Assembly (NCBI GenBank): GCA_002794775.1
Contig: NBAY01000003.1
Location: 930,001 to 994,000, forward strand
Direction: 5' to 3'
Source: Porodaedalea pini
Lineage: Eukaryota; Basidiomycota; Agaricomycetes; Hymenochaetales; Hymenochaetaceae
Length of the DNA: 64,000 nucleotides
Position 1 is the first letter of the stretch, and each line of letters opens with the position of its first letter. A program made the translations under genes and the position numbers. Positions 34,707 to 46,372 of the stretch are shown here, piece by piece. The notes under the pieces are model-generated. The model was not told where the DNA came from. It did no database searches and saw only the letters and a list, made by a program, of their open reading frames with translations.

Positions 34707-35077
34707 GGTGAAGGACGGGGTAGAGGTTGCAGCAAAGTGCTCGGGATGGTGACTCACTGCCGACCAAAATAAATCGGTCCTTTCCGGATTATCCGCAGAG
34801 CCAAAAATTACGTGGCTGGTGCTCTGCGCTATCTCCTTTGCTAACAACATGCAGCCAGGGAGAAAGAGGGGGTGATAAATGAAGTCATGTAAAAAGCAAT
34901 ATTAATAGCAATAGTTCTCTTTGACTTGTTTTATTTATAAGAGGAATTTACAATTACAATTACTTTTCCTATTGCTATTGTGACCTCTGCGAAACGCGCT
35001 GCGTAACGCAGTCACTGTACGCGAGATAGGCGCGTCTGCTTGTCTCAACCCACTGTCCAACCCTGCCTAAGAACAAG
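34707..35077. promoter_or_regulatory. Divergent promoter asparagine synthetase / PRI2
   Basis: This 371-bp divergent spacer is AT-rich in the middle and includes TGACTCA near the asparagine synthetase start. It must serve both genes. Confidence 0.6.
34750..34756. promoter_or_regulatory. Gcn4/Cpc1-type site TGACTCA
   Basis: This is an exact match to the Gcn4 (Cpc1/CpcA) bZIP consensus, 44 bp upstream of the asparagine synthetase ATG. Amino-acid biosynthetic genes are classic general-control targets, so the site fits the gene. A 7-mer also arises by chance about once per 8 kb per strand, and it may fall in the 5' UTR. Confidence 0.55.
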
Positions 35078-36921
35078 ATGTCCAGTTCATTTGCACGAGG
35101 AAAAGGATCTCAAGGAGGAACGGTTCAGAAACATACAATTCGAAAGTATCCTCACCGCCTTAACTTGTGAGTAGCCACGGTCAAGTAAGAGGACTCGCGA
35201 CCTAACATGCAACAGTTACGACAAACCTCCTCTGGAGGATATAACGCTCGATGAATTCGAACTCTTCGCCATTGACAGGCTACGTATACTCTCCGAGATC
35301 GAGGCATCTGTTGTCCGAAACAGGACGTACGAGGAGCTGAAGACGATTGTGAATGCGCAGCAAACCAAGTACCTGCCGCTCAACGCATCATCTGCTTACA
35401 CGCAACCCCTTGAGGCTGAACGACGAAAAGATCATATCGGACACTATGTCCTCCGACTCGCTTTCTGTCGGTCGTACGTGTTCTTCGCGACGTGTTTCCC
35501 TACTGCTTTGCGCTGACGATACTTTGTTCTCGAAAAGTGAGGAATTAAGAAGGCGATTTGTGAAAGCAGAAACTACCTTATTTCGCGTTCGTTACGAAAC
35601 TGATCACATTGATGAGCGAAAGGCTTTTTTGGAGTCTAGAGATTTTGGGTGGTTGACGGTACGTATCGACGCAGGAAGGCCCGGATTAATCTCATGACTT
35701 CGTGAAGCTCAGCAAAGAGGAGGAAAGGGATGAATCTTTGATGAAAGACCTGAGAAGTGTAAATCCCGGTGAGGCATTGTGGTACAAGGTGAGAAACACT
35801 TTTACAAGCAGTCTCCATGTAATTCATTTGCTTGAAACGATAGGTCAGATGGACGCGAGTGCCGAACTTGGTCGAAAAGAGGCGTGTGTACCTTAAAGGT
35901 GGCTGGGCTTATGTCCCGTCGAAAGAGCAGTCCAGTATCGTATTTCAAGAGTTCGAGACAAGATTAGAAACAGCGCTCGAGGTACGTACTGTGTCTACTC
36001 TGTCAGATCAGATATCTTACTGTTTCGCAGCAAACGGCAAAGGCTTTGCCTCGACTAGATGAGGACACCCGTCTTATGCCCATCCTTGAGCATCTAGGCC
36101 AAGGCTTCCTTTCAGGAATGAGCGTTGCATCTGAATACTCTTCTGCAGAAGGTCTTGGCGATGGGGAAGAAGTCAAGGCGGAGATGATCGATGAGCTGGC
36201 AGAGAAGCACTGGCCAATGTGCATGCGGCATCTGCACGATTGCCTGCGAAAGGACCGTCATCTTAAGCACTACGGTCGGCTTCAATATGGTCTGTTCCTA
36301 AAAGTGAATATTGCGTGCGTCTTTCGTACGGGTTCTGTTACTAAAATAATCTAGGTTGTCGGCCTGTCAATCGAGGAAGCCATCGTATTCTGGCGAAAGG
36401 CGTTTGGAGGGAAACTGACAGACGATAAATTCAACAAAGAATACAAATACAACATCCGTCATTCGTATGGCCTTGAGGGGAAGCGAACGAACTACCCCGC
36501 ATACACGTAAGATTTGTGCCTCGGAATTGTATACATGAAGCACTGAAAGATTCCGAACAGATGCCAGCGAATAATCACGCAGAACCAGCCGGGACCGCAG
36601 GAGTGTCACGGCTGCCCATATCGTCATTTCTCTGGCGATCGACTTCAAACGGCACTACTCGCTACATATGGCCCGCAAGGCCTCAGCGCTGCAGATTTAC
36701 CCGAGATCATGAGTGCCGTTAAGCAGGAGCACTTCCACGTCGCTTGCACCAAAGTATTTGAGGTGACACATGGTCTTCCGCGCGGGCAGGGTCTCGATGG
36801 AGAAAGTGTGACGCATCCCAATCAATACGCAGCAAAGAGCAGGGAGATGGAGAAGGTGAAGATGGAGGCGTCTGGTGTCCTGAAGACGGAGGTGAAAGAT
36901 GAAAATGCCATGGAAGTCTGA
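35078..36921 (+). CDS. PRI2: DNA primase large subunit Pri2 (Fe-S)
   Basis: This is the regulatory subunit of primase in the DNA polymerase alpha-primase complex. The N-terminus runs MSSSFARGKG then YPHRLNFYDKPPLEDITLDEFE across the first junction. The middle has AFCRSEELRRRFVKAETTLF, with VRWTRVPNLVEKRRVYLKGGWAYV later. The C-terminal Fe-S domain carries the expected cysteines: MCMRHLHD, the Cys at the start of CQRIITQN after the penultimate intron, ECHGCPYRHF, and HVACTKVFE. FWRKAFGGKLTDDKFNKEYKYNIRHSYG is the diagnostic Pri2 block. About eight introns are present. The tail is Lys/Glu-rich. The start at 35078 follows a short 5' UTR in the divergent spacer. Confidence 0.95.
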
Positions 36922-37356
36922 TTCCCTCTTTTCTCCTTCTTTCTTGATGGCTTGCGTCTAAATTATTGTGGTAGTTATTCTGTTGTAAGTGCCGTTATTC
37001 CTAGCATCTGAATTCATGAAGTACCATATTGTCATATGCATGTCATTTTCTTCCGCAAGGACGATTGATTGCACGTGCCGGTCGTTTTAATAGTGCTGCT
37101 ATCTACTACTCGCAGTCTACCAACTGCTACTGGAAACAAAGGAACTACGGACGGAGTGCGTAAATGATTGAACAAAGTGAGATCATGGTAATCGTAAAAG
37201 GTATGAAAACGTATTGGCCGTTATGTTGTTAATGGAAGGAGGGTGGGAGTTCAGAGTAAATAGGCATCTCGTGGCGCGTCATGCGGCTTCCTCGAGATCG
37301 CGTCTTCGCAGTCAACCTCCACCTTACTTCCGTCGTATTTCAATTTACTACAGCGA
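36922..37356. other. Spacer PRI2 / CHO1
   Basis: This 435-bp tandem spacer holds the PRI2 3' UTR and the CHO1 promoter. An in-frame ATG at 37281 could lengthen CHO1 by 25 residues, but those residues look non-conserved. Nothing else is supported. Confidence 0.55.
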
Positions 37357-38194
37357 TGAGCGAAACGAGACAAAGACAAATTTCAAGTCAAGCCAAGGCT
37401 AACGGCGACGGGAAAGCAGACGCTCTGCAGAAATACAATGACACAGAGGGACACTTCAGTCTCGTACGGTACGTCGTCGAATTAATTGACTGGAGTTAAG
37501 TACTAAAGAGATCCTGCCATTGCAGGAATTTCCGCCTTGCGGACTTGGTGACGATTATGAACGGGTTCTGCGGCTCTTTCTCCGTTTTCTCATCGGCGCG
37601 TTACCTTTTAACGAATGACGAGGGATTCCTTTATGCTGCCTTGGCATACCCGCTTGCGGGCCTCATGTTCGACTTTCTTGACGGCAAGGTGGCGAGGTGG
37701 CGTAAATCGAGTAGTATGCTCGGTCAAGAACTTGACAGTCTGGCGGACCTGGTAAGCCCAAATTTCATTTACCTTGCAAGGGAAAGGCTCTAATACTACT
37801 CATTAAGATTTCCTTTGGCGTTGCCCCAGCGCTTTTAGCGTTCGTTGTTGGTCTTCGAACTTATCTGGATACTGTCGTCCTCACCGTATTCATATGTTGC
37901 GGTCTTGCTCGTCTCGCCCGATTCAACGCCACTGTGGCCTCTGTTCCTAAGGACGAGACCGGAAAGGCGAAGTTTTTTGAAGGGCTGCCAATTCCGTCTT
38001 CACTTGCGCTCGTTGCAGTCCTGGCGTACTGGACGTCAAAGGGCTGGATTGAAGGGAGGGAGGGTATTCCTGGTGGCCTCGTGCAGCTTTGGGGCGGACC
38101 CGGCGGCAGCGGGGAATTGCATAAAGTCTCTGTGGTGTTCGGTCTTTGGGCGGCAGCTATGGTCAGCAAAACGCTGAAGGTCCCGAAGTTGTGA
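37357..38194 (+). CDS. CHO1: CDP-diacylglycerol-serine O-phosphatidyltransferase (phosphatidylserine synthase)
   Basis: The enzyme makes phosphatidylserine from CDP-DAG and serine in ER membranes. It starts [30 protein letters not shown] is the characteristic entry. The CDP-alcohol phosphatidyltransferase motif DG(x)2AR(x)8G(x)3D(x)3D is present as DGKVAR, then GQELD and SLAD, with [12 protein letters not shown] following across an intron. Later segments are RLARFNAT and [18 protein letters not shown]. The C-terminus ends [10 protein letters not shown], as in fungal Cho1. There are two introns. Fungal Cho1 is unrelated to mammalian PSS1/2. A second enzyme of the same superfamily, PIS1, is encoded 5.8 kb downstream. 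Confidence 0.95.
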
Positions 38195-38536
38195 TGTTAA
38201 GGGCAACATCTGTTCTCTGTTTCTTTCTTTACGAACCGGCTATAGACGATGGTACGAAACGACAGTCAGTCATACGAGGGCAGAAGGACTTTGGGGATTA
38301 ATTTTGGCAAATGAATAAGTACGTTACGTATACAATCAACAGAAGTTATAACAACGACTAGTAGTAGTACTACACGGCTTCTCTATCCTCTTGTAAACTG
38401 TTGAATTCAGTTTTCTTAGTCTCTATCGTATACGGATTTTGCCGTAAGCTATTGACGCGTCGAGACGCGTCTCGCGTCTCGTTCATCACGACCTCCATCT
38501 TGAGCGCGTTTCTCCGCGCTTGGCCGTACGCTCACC
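38195..38536. other. Spacer CHO1 / NSE1
   Basis: This 342-bp tandem spacer includes short runs such as TAGTAGTAGTAC and the palindrome-like GACGCGTCGAGACGCGTC around 38455-38470 (two GACGCGTC octamers, each with an MluI-type ACGCGT core, also the MBF/MCB cell-cycle element). The placement upstream of a DNA-repair gene is suggestive. Confidence 0.5.
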
Positions 38537-40013
38537 ATGGTCTCAACAAGAGTGCACTCGAGTGATATATACAGACTCTATCTGCAGGCAGCCATGTCAC
38601 GCAGAGTCATGACAGAGGCCATCGCGAAGACACTCTGGAAAGCATGCACCAATGCTGTTGCGAGTAAGAACACCGGCCCTCCTTCACGTTGGACTTATAT
38701 ATGCTGGCTCTTGTTAACCGAGAAATAACAGGGGCGGATCCTACCAAGGATATCGAATTTGTTGACGGTACTAACGAATGGATCTCATTCTTGGACAAGA
38801 TCAAACGATTACTTGACCCGCTGGACCTTGAATTCGCGCGTTTCAAGGACGAAGACACCGCAGTGGTCATGTATGCCATCGTAAATGTCCCTTTCCCTGA
38901 CGATCATAAGCGTTTCGCTCATAATATTCAGACGAACACAAAAGGTGACGAGATTGCGCAGCTTGCCTCAGACTACAACCCTACAGAGGTCGCGTTCTTC
39001 AAAGCTATAGTAAGTCACTCATTATTCTTTACATCTCTCCTTCTAACGCCATCATGTGCAATTTAGGTCGAACAAATTATCCTTGCTCCAAAGCGCGCAT
39101 TTTCTGTGTCTTCATTGGCAGCATTACGCGAAGTCAGCCATCTAAAAGGTTCATCAATGACAAAGGCACAAGGGGAAGTCACTTTGGAGAGTTTCGTTGC
39201 GAGAGGATGGCTAGTAAGGAGCAAGTGCGTATGCAAAATTCCTAACAGATTTATATGCTGAAATATCATGGCGTCGCCTCACAGACGAGGTCGTTATTCT
39301 CTTGGGACACGTTCTATCCTGGAGCTCAGCACCTACATTAAGAACACATACGATGAGACCGATGTATTAGAATGCGTTGCCTGCATGGAAGTGAGTCCAA
39401 AATTTCAAGTTTTCTATTCGCATCATAGCAATACAAACGCCGTAATGTTCATTGCTATAACAGCTCGTTACGAAAGGTTACATGTGCCCGACGGCAAATT
39501 GTACTTCCCCACTTCATAAGCACTGCTACGAGATGTACCGCCGGAGGAACATGTGCCCGAAGTGCCAGCAGGATTGGGGCGAGGGCCATGAGAGGTTGAT
39601 CCCAATCGGCGAAGAAGCTGTTAAGGATGGACAAACTGAGCAGCGGCGTGTGCGACGGACTAGCGGCGCGGATGGGGAAGACAACGAAGACGCAAGCCAG
39701 GATATGAGTCAGACGCAACCGTCCCAGTCGCGATCGCAGAAAGCGTCGAGCCAAGCGAAGAAGCCCAAGAGCAAGAAAGCTCCCGCTGCTAAAACGAATG
39801 GGAAGAGCAAGAAACGGGTTATGTGCGTCCTCCTATGCTCAATAGACGTCCCAAAAATCTCTAATGAGCATATTTTAAATCAGGACGCCTGAGTCTGCCG
39901 AGGAAGAAGACGAGCTCGACGACATGTACGATGATGACAAGGACGATACGATTGACATTGACAATCTCGCCGAAATCCAAGAAAAGCCGTCCAGGAGGAG
40001 CCGTCGACATTAA
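38537..40013 (+). CDS. NSE1: SMC5-SMC6 complex subunit Nse1 (RING-type E3 component)
   Basis: Nse1 binds Nse3/Nse4 and provides a variant RING to the SMC5/6 DNA-repair complex. The N-terminus SDIYRLYLQAAMSRRVMTEA starts the winged-helix part, and LDLEFARFKDEDTAVVMYAIVN is a family block. The variant RING reads CVACMELVTKGYMCPTANCTSPLHKHCYEMY across an intron, then MCPKCQQDW (C4HC3 arrangement). The Lys/Ser/Gln-rich and acidic C-terminal tail (from about the codon at 39600) is longer than in yeast. About five introns are present. In the upstream spacer two MCB-like elements occur. It is convergent with the AAA ATPase gene, 179 bp apart. Confidence 0.92.
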
Positions 40014-40192
40014 CGAGCCTTTCGATTGCACCCTACGTGTTTTGGTTCTTGTACATTATGCATTCACCTTATAATTCTATATGGGTGCGACAGTGAACAC
40101 AAAAGATGCGCAAAATAAACAGCCATGCGAATTAACTAGTATAAGGCGTGTAGATGGATGTGTATGCGATATCATTATCAGATTGTCAGTAT

Positions 40193-43100
40193 TCAAGGCG
40201 CAGAGACTCGGCCGTCTGCTGGCTTTTCAGCGCCAGGCTCGGAGAAGCCAAACGCGCCCTTACCCCACATGCTCTTGTGCCTCTTCTTCTGACCCTCTCC
40301 AAACTCCTCGTTCCACTTCCGCAAAGCGGTCAGACTGCCTAATGTCTCAGAAGAAGAGGGGCTGATCTCCTTGAGAGCCTTCGTGAAATGGCGCAGATAC
40401 AACATGCGAGGTGCCTCGGGATCTTCACTTGCAAACTGTAACGGCTGCTCGGAAGGTTCCTCACCAGGTGTGCTTCCCGAGGTAGTAGCAACGGCATCTT
40501 CAACGGTAACACTCTTGTCTGCAGGTACTGCTGTGGTACTTTCGGGAGATTCCGTGGATGTGGCAGATTTTTCGGATGAATCGGAAGTAGGTACGGTCCA
40601 AGGCAAACTGATGCCCTCTTTGACAGCATCCAGCGCGGCGGAAACGCACAGATCTGTTGTGTTTCCCATAAGTCAGTTGCCCAAAGGGTGTATATCGAAA
40701 GGACATACGCTTCAAATCAGAACCGGAAAACAACTCTGTCCGTTTTGCCAGCCACGCAAGGTCGACGTCGCCTGCCAAGACTTCGTCGCGAAGAAGGATT
40801 TTGAGTATTTCTACGCAAGAGTAAGTCGGGAAAACTCTGCGCAGAATCTCTAGTTAGATGAGACGTACCCTCTCTCTCCTTCTCTCCAGGCAGGTCGACC
40901 AGCAATCGCCGAGGCAGGCGACGAAGAACGGCGTCGTCCAGATCAAAGGGACGGTTAGTCGCACCGATTACGATAACGTTGCTGTCCCTCTTCGTCTTCA
41001 GTCCGTCCATCTCCTGCATGAATTCCGTGATGACCCCGTGGTGCGCTAGCGCACCTCCTGTCTCACGGGCGGACGATCTTGCACCAAAAAGGGCGTCGAT
41101 TTCGTCAAGGAAGACAACGCAAGGCGATAGACGCCGAGCGAGAGAGAATAATGAGCGGACGAGTTTTTCACCTTCACCAACGTACTACATGGTATACTGA
41201 GTATATTTTTTTCCAATCCTTCATCGGACAAACTCACCATATCCATGACGTCCGATGGCTGCACAGCCAGCATCCTGCAGCCCGCATCTCTGGCAAGAGC
41301 TCGGACAACCAACGTTTTTCCCGTTCCGGGAGGGCCGAACAGCAGACAGCCAGTCATGCTATGCTGCTTCAGTATCCCCTGCTGGAAAGCAGATGGATGG
41401 AGAAGCGGTAGCGATACGATAGTGCGAACAGAGTCGATCGTGTGTGCAGGGAGGTGAACCTGGCTAAAGGATGTTGGCATTGACGCTGTAATAGGGAAAT
41501 CAGTATGCGTCAGAAGACAATGGAAGTGTGTAGACATACCGGCATCTACGATACAACCAAGTAAACGTTGCTCATGCGGCGTCAGATCTGTGTCCTCCTT
41601 CACGCGCTGGATGACCTCGTCATTCGCGGGCGGGGCCTGCTCGTCCGTATCATCAGCTAGTAGATCCCTAGTAGATTTACCCGCCGACTCCAGAAGCCAC
41701 GTCTTCCGAATATCACGAATCGATGAGCGTGCCGACCACGCGGACACGACAGCCGACCACGGGATTGGAGTCGAGTCCAGCGACGCCTTAGTGATCGCGA
41801 TGTTCTCTGCAACGACCATGCCCACAGCGCGATCCGCGATGTCTTTGACGTTCGTCCACGCCTCGACCTGCTTGCCCCACTCGTCCCACATCCTGGCGGC
41901 CCCAGAAAGCTCAGAGTCAGGTTTTCCTGAAGGCTGCGCCGAAGAACTGCTAGGTTCCGCGTCTGGCGTCAGCTCAGGGAAAGAAAACCTGCTCTCAAGC
42001 TTCCCACCAACGGAATCCACACCCATGCGCATCGTCAACTCGTTGATCTCCCGCCTTCGAGCAGTCCGGCAAGTTCGCTCCATCCCATGGTTCCTAATAG
42101 ATGGAACCAGGACGGACGTGCGGAAGAATTGCGTGTTATCCTCAGAGTCATCGCCGTGCCCGCTCATGCGGTTCTGCAAGGCAGATAACAGAGAACTGGG
42201 AGGTCCGCCTTGCACGCCCTGCATGGGATTACCGAGCATAACAAACCCAGTGCGTTCATTCCCGCCATGTGTTCCGTCGTTGGAATGCGGCAACCGGGGC
42301 ATCTCATCGAAAAATGCGGGCTCATCACGCTCCCATTTCCGTAATCGCTCTCTCAGTCGCCTTTCCCGCGCTTTCTCCGCGTATTCCCCTTCGCCGTAAT
42401 CCTGTCTTCCAGGTTTTGAGGGAACGTTCAAAACCGTCGGAGAGCTCTGTCGAGCATTTATGAGACCAAGTAAGCTAAGCCCTCCAGAGTGAGATGGAAA
42501 AGAGGGCTGAACGATCGGCGGAGTCATTCCAAAAATGATGGTCATGGAATTTGCTACTGGAGAACTTGAGCGCGAGATAGGGCCTTGTCTTCGTTGACGC
42601 ACAGCCGCTAACAGAGACGGATACCAGGTTGATGCGGATGAAGCAAGTGTAGGGTAGTCGCGAATGTATATTAATCGAGACCGGCGCTTTCCTTGAGAAA
42701 GCGCTTCAGCGTCTTTAGGAGATGGTGTATTAATCAGCTCGTCGAAGAAGGCTTTCGTCTTCGCTCCGGGCGAGCCTCGAGACGTGGGAGTTAATACGGC
42801 TTGACGACTGGTCCGGCCTGCATTTGATGGCGACATGACATGGACGGTCATATGCGAAGGCACGAAAGATCCGCCGTAGTCTTCCTCCTCGTCATCTTCG
42901 TATTCCTCGTCTTGCGCTCTCCGTTTTGAAGGCATAGGCGACGATTGTGGCATTGGTGCACGGAAATGAAGCGGGTTCTGAGGAAGTTGAAGCACAGAAG
43001 CAGCTAGAAAGAGGAGAAAGTGTACGATGTTAACGAATAAACCTACATTGGAGATTAAGCGACCGCAAACGAACCTTTTCCAAAGCATCCTGCTTGGCCG

Positions 43101-43755
43101 GCTGCTAGTTGTACGGCATCCAATACTACAACATCCGAGTCCGTCCTCCGTGCAAGCTCGCGCACGGTCTCATCGATGATATAGTCTCCGCCTTCGAAGG
43201 GACAATACAGACCCAATGTCGGCTCGACAGGTGAGCCAGACGATGAGGAATAGGCGCCACGGTGCTGCGTCTGCGGATGCAGCGTGATGAGTAAGTCCGT
43301 CAGCACCTCCTGAAATATCTCAGGGGGAGGCAACGCCGACGGAGAAGTAGCGCCCATTGTGTCTGGCGTCCATAGAATATCCAGTTCTGGAGGTAGAGGC
43401 ACGCAAGCATCTGCGTCTGCGTCTGCCTTTGGCTTACGAGTACGTTTCGCCTTGTCCGCCTCCAGAGGTTTCTCTACCTCATCCTCAGCATTGTCCTCCG
43501 GCTCCTCTGGAGGTGGCGGTCCCGCCCCGGCGGCAGTAGCCTGCTTAGACTCAGACTCTGCTGGTAGAGGCGCGGAAGGTGTAGCGCCCGAGGGCGTCGA
43601 TGACGAGGAGGCTCGTTTAAGTGTGCGAGACGCCGCGCGCGGTGTCGACTCACGGCGCGGATAGCGCTCTGACTGGGAATAGGAGAACAGGACTCGCTGG
43701 GCAGAAGACGCGCGCTTCTGCACTAAGGAGCGTGTCCGGAGGAGGGATGACCGCA
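40193..43755 (-). CDS. Large AAA ATPase (Msp1/meiotic-clade type), predicted mitochondrial
   Basis: One AAA module sits at the C-terminal side of a protein of over 1,000 residues. Visible motifs are Walker A GPPGTGKT, Walker B VVFLDEIDALFG, sensor 1 ATNRPFDLD and the Arg-finger region LRRLPRRLLVDLP. Flanking blocks are VHLPAHTIDSVRTIVSLPL before and a four-helix lid after. The N-terminus (MRSSLLRTRSLVQKRASSAQR) is Arg/Ser-rich without acids, like a mitochondrial presequence. About 650 residues with Ser-rich and acidic regions precede the ATPase. The module resembles Msp1/ATAD1 and katanin-like AAA proteins, but those are about 360 aa, so this is a distinct, longer fungal family. The start at 43755 is preferred; the frame is open upstream to 43990. 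Confidence 0.88.
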
Positions 43756-44005
43756 TGCAAGAAACCGAGCAAACCGACACTGAAGGCGGTCGAGTCCAAG
43801 GACCAAGATACGTTTGTCGCGTCTCAAATGATCGACGCGGCTGACGAAAAATTACAAGAGCAAAAATCCGCACTGTTTTTCTTATGGCCTCATACAGAAT
43901 AATTATATGTTTAGGTAGAGATGTAACAAATATAGAGTAGTACGCGGGAGGAAAAAAAATCCAGATAGGTCTGTGTACCCCTTTCCACAATCACTGCGCA
44001 GCCTC

Positions 44006-44984
44006 TCACTGCTTTGCGAGTTTCTGCTGTTCAGCCTCCTCCCTCTGCTTCGCCCTCTCTGCCAGGTCCACCCCAACAAGGATTTTGGACGCCTTCCACA
44101 GTTGCACGACGTTTACGACGTTCTTGAAGAACCAGAAAAAGAATGTGCAGTAGAAAAGAAGCTTAGCCCAAGGCATATCTCCTAGTAGAGCGATACCCAT
44201 GGGCGAATGGTCCCATTTCATGAGATAGAGCGCAACGTAGAATAGCTCGTTGCCGGCACAGAATATGAATAGAGTTGTCTGCATACTCGTGAGAAAGAAG
44301 CAGTGAAAAGCGGCGATGCACAGCAAAAAGCACGCACACTGTCGTTATAATAGTACCATAAAATTCTGCTAACTTCACTCGTCACTAGTTTGTGACTTCG
44401 CGAGCCAGTCACAAGGGAGCTTCGAGGAGGTTAGTTTAGGTTGAAGGAGCGGCGGGAGAATGACAGCTCACCTGTACATGTGCATGTAATGGCTACTGAA
44501 ATCGAGTGCGATAAGGAATTGGAAAAAGGTCGCCCAGCTCGGGTACGCTGAGCATAAATAGCAAAGCAGGCAAGATGTCGTACAACTAACAGAGGAGTGT
44601 TTTAGAACGAGAAGAATAATAAACAGATGGGTGACACACCGATCAGTCACCATGTCCAGCACCGCACCGAACTTCGAGGTCTGACCGAGCGCGCGCGCAG
44701 CATAACCATCGAACGCATCCAGGAGGCACGAAACACAATACAAGATGGTCGAGTATTTGGGATGGAAGCTCATAAAATGAAGAGAGACAGCCGCGAGAAT
44801 AATGCGCGTGTAGCCTGACGAAGAAAAATGAGCTGTCGCTCAACTAAGCTGGGGACCACGCACCGATGAGGTTTGGCACGAAGAGGAACACATTCTCCGA
44901 GTATGTTTGAGCTGTCGCGAGATCGACTGCAACCTTTGCATCTACGACCTCGACGCTGCCCCTCCTGTGTCTGACTGTCGACAT
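44006..44984 (-). CDS. PIS1: CDP-diacylglycerol-inositol 3-phosphatidyltransferase (PI synthase)
   Basis: The enzyme makes phosphatidylinositol from CDP-DAG and inositol. It starts MSTVRHRRGS; ENVFLFVPNLIGYTRIILA enters the first helix. The CDP-alcohol phosphatidyltransferase signature is DAFDGYAARALGQTSKFGAVLDMVTDR, here only partly quoted: DGYAAR, GQTSK, AVLDMVTD. It continues CTTSCLLCYLCSAYPSW and LDFSSHYMHMYSSL. Later blocks are SRILWYYYN and FCAGNELFYVALYL. The C-terminus is a Lys/Glu helix (RAKQREEAEQQKLAKQ). About five short introns are present. The length fits the family. Confidence 0.95.
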
Positions 44985-45573
44985 TGTTGCGTGCGTCGGT
45001 GAAGAGGCTACGCTGGCTGACGGACGGAAGAGGGATTCCCAGCCCTGAGGCAAGCAAGATTACGAGTGCACACCACCCGTGATCAGCGACGCGCCAAGGC
45101 GCGCGTCCCAAACTCTGTCGCTCCTTCCGTCTTCCGAGCTCGATTCCGACTGGAGAGCATGCAAATTCGAAATATTATAGATATATTGCAAAATGTAATA
45201 TATATCTTATCCACTCGAAAATAGAATATGAGACATATGTGTTTGATAGATTGTCTCACTGCTCTCGATCTCCGGGACGCAAGCTCTTTCAGACAATATA
45301 AGTTTCCCTAGCGAGCAAATGAACAGAAGTATGTACAGCCATCGCAGACCCAGTCAGAAGTAATGAAGGAGGAACAGACTTCGCGATTGACATCCTTGTC
45401 GTATGTGCACAGCTTGTCGAGTTCAGGAGATAATGATAACATTGATGTCTTGTTTCTCCCTTTTGGAGGGGCCTCCTGATTCAACACTATGCGAATCCCG
45501 ATGCACGGGTAATAGCGGTGATTTAATGTACAAATACACTAGATGATATGATAAAAGACTCCAAGGATGCTCA
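44985..45573. other. Spacer PIS1 promoter / COA1 3' side
   Basis: This 589-bp tandem (minus) spacer contains a very AT-rich block around 45165-45215, with ATATATTGCAAAATGTAATATAT forming an imperfect palindrome that could be a promoter melt region or terminator hairpin. No coding frame is supported. Confidence 0.5.
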
Positions 45574-46372
45574 TTACTGCCTGGACATGCCTGTCGGTAG
45601 ATTGATCACTGTTTTGTCGTCGCAAATGATCTTGAAGCGGACTAAAGACCAATGAGTGAAAAGTCCAAAAAAGAGATCGACATGTAGACCACGAGTAAAG
45701 GACGGACGACTCACGTATCTCGAAGGCATGGCCTTTCTCTCTGCGAATACTCGTAAAGTATAGCGTTCCGGCTCCCTTTGAACCCTTCACGCGCATACTG
45801 ATGTCGACGTTGCCTTGCAACATATTAATCTTGAGAGAACAAGGTGAGGTTGATTGAATTGAAAGAGAGATATCATGACGTACCGAGCCATCTATCCATG
45901 GGTCACCATTTAGATACCAGGTTGGTTCAGGCCGTACACCATCGCCCAAGGCTTCTCGAACCAGAGGGCTCTCTCGCAAGTTCTGTAGTATTTGGCGCAC
46001 GACAGAGCTGGCTAATCGCTCTTGGTTCGTCGAATACGCCAGGAAGAGGCCCCACCCCGCAACGCCGACAATTCCGAATGCTGCGAGGCCCAGCCAAGGA
46101 GACTAGCGACCGTACGTCTTGGTTGAGTAAATCGGATTATTGCAAGGACACTGCGTGCTCACCGAAACAATGGGCAAATCCCGCTTTAATCGCGGCCGTT
46201 CATAGTATGCACCGGGCCTCGCGACCCTTTGGAACGAGAGCGGCTCTGGCTGCGCCTTTGGATGCGCGTGCGGATGCGAGAGCTCCGAGGCTGACGAGCG
46301 AAGCCGCCGCGGCTTAGTGGAATGCTGAGCGGCTTTGCGCAGAGCGGCAGCCTCTGCGTAGGAGATGGACAT
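45574..46372 (-). CDS. COA1: Cytochrome c oxidase assembly factor Coa1 homologue
   Basis: Coa1 is an inner-membrane protein that joins Mss51/Cox1 maturation to Shy1 in complex IV assembly. The first exon (MSISYAEAAALRKAAQ, then Arg/Ser/His-rich) provides a basic presequence-like N-terminus ending RDLPIVS. The second begins with the transmembrane segment SPWLGLAAFGIVGVAGWGLF. The soluble domain carries the family motifs NLRESPLVREALGDGVRPEP, WIDGSINMLQGNVDISMRVKG (joined across an intron) and GAGTLYFTSIRREKG, ending FKIICDDKTVINLPTGMSRQ. Four exons are inferred. A further in-frame ATG lies 30 nt upstream. It shares a 138-bp divergent promoter with COG6. Confidence 0.9.

Noticed and set aside
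41590..42399. 269-codon plus-strand ORF
   Set aside because: Antisense of the long AAA ATPase exon; no homology-like blocks.
44985..45573. AT-rich palindrome as a replication origin or tRNA
   Set aside because: No tRNA A/B box pattern or cloverleaf could be built, and AT-richness alone does not support an origin.
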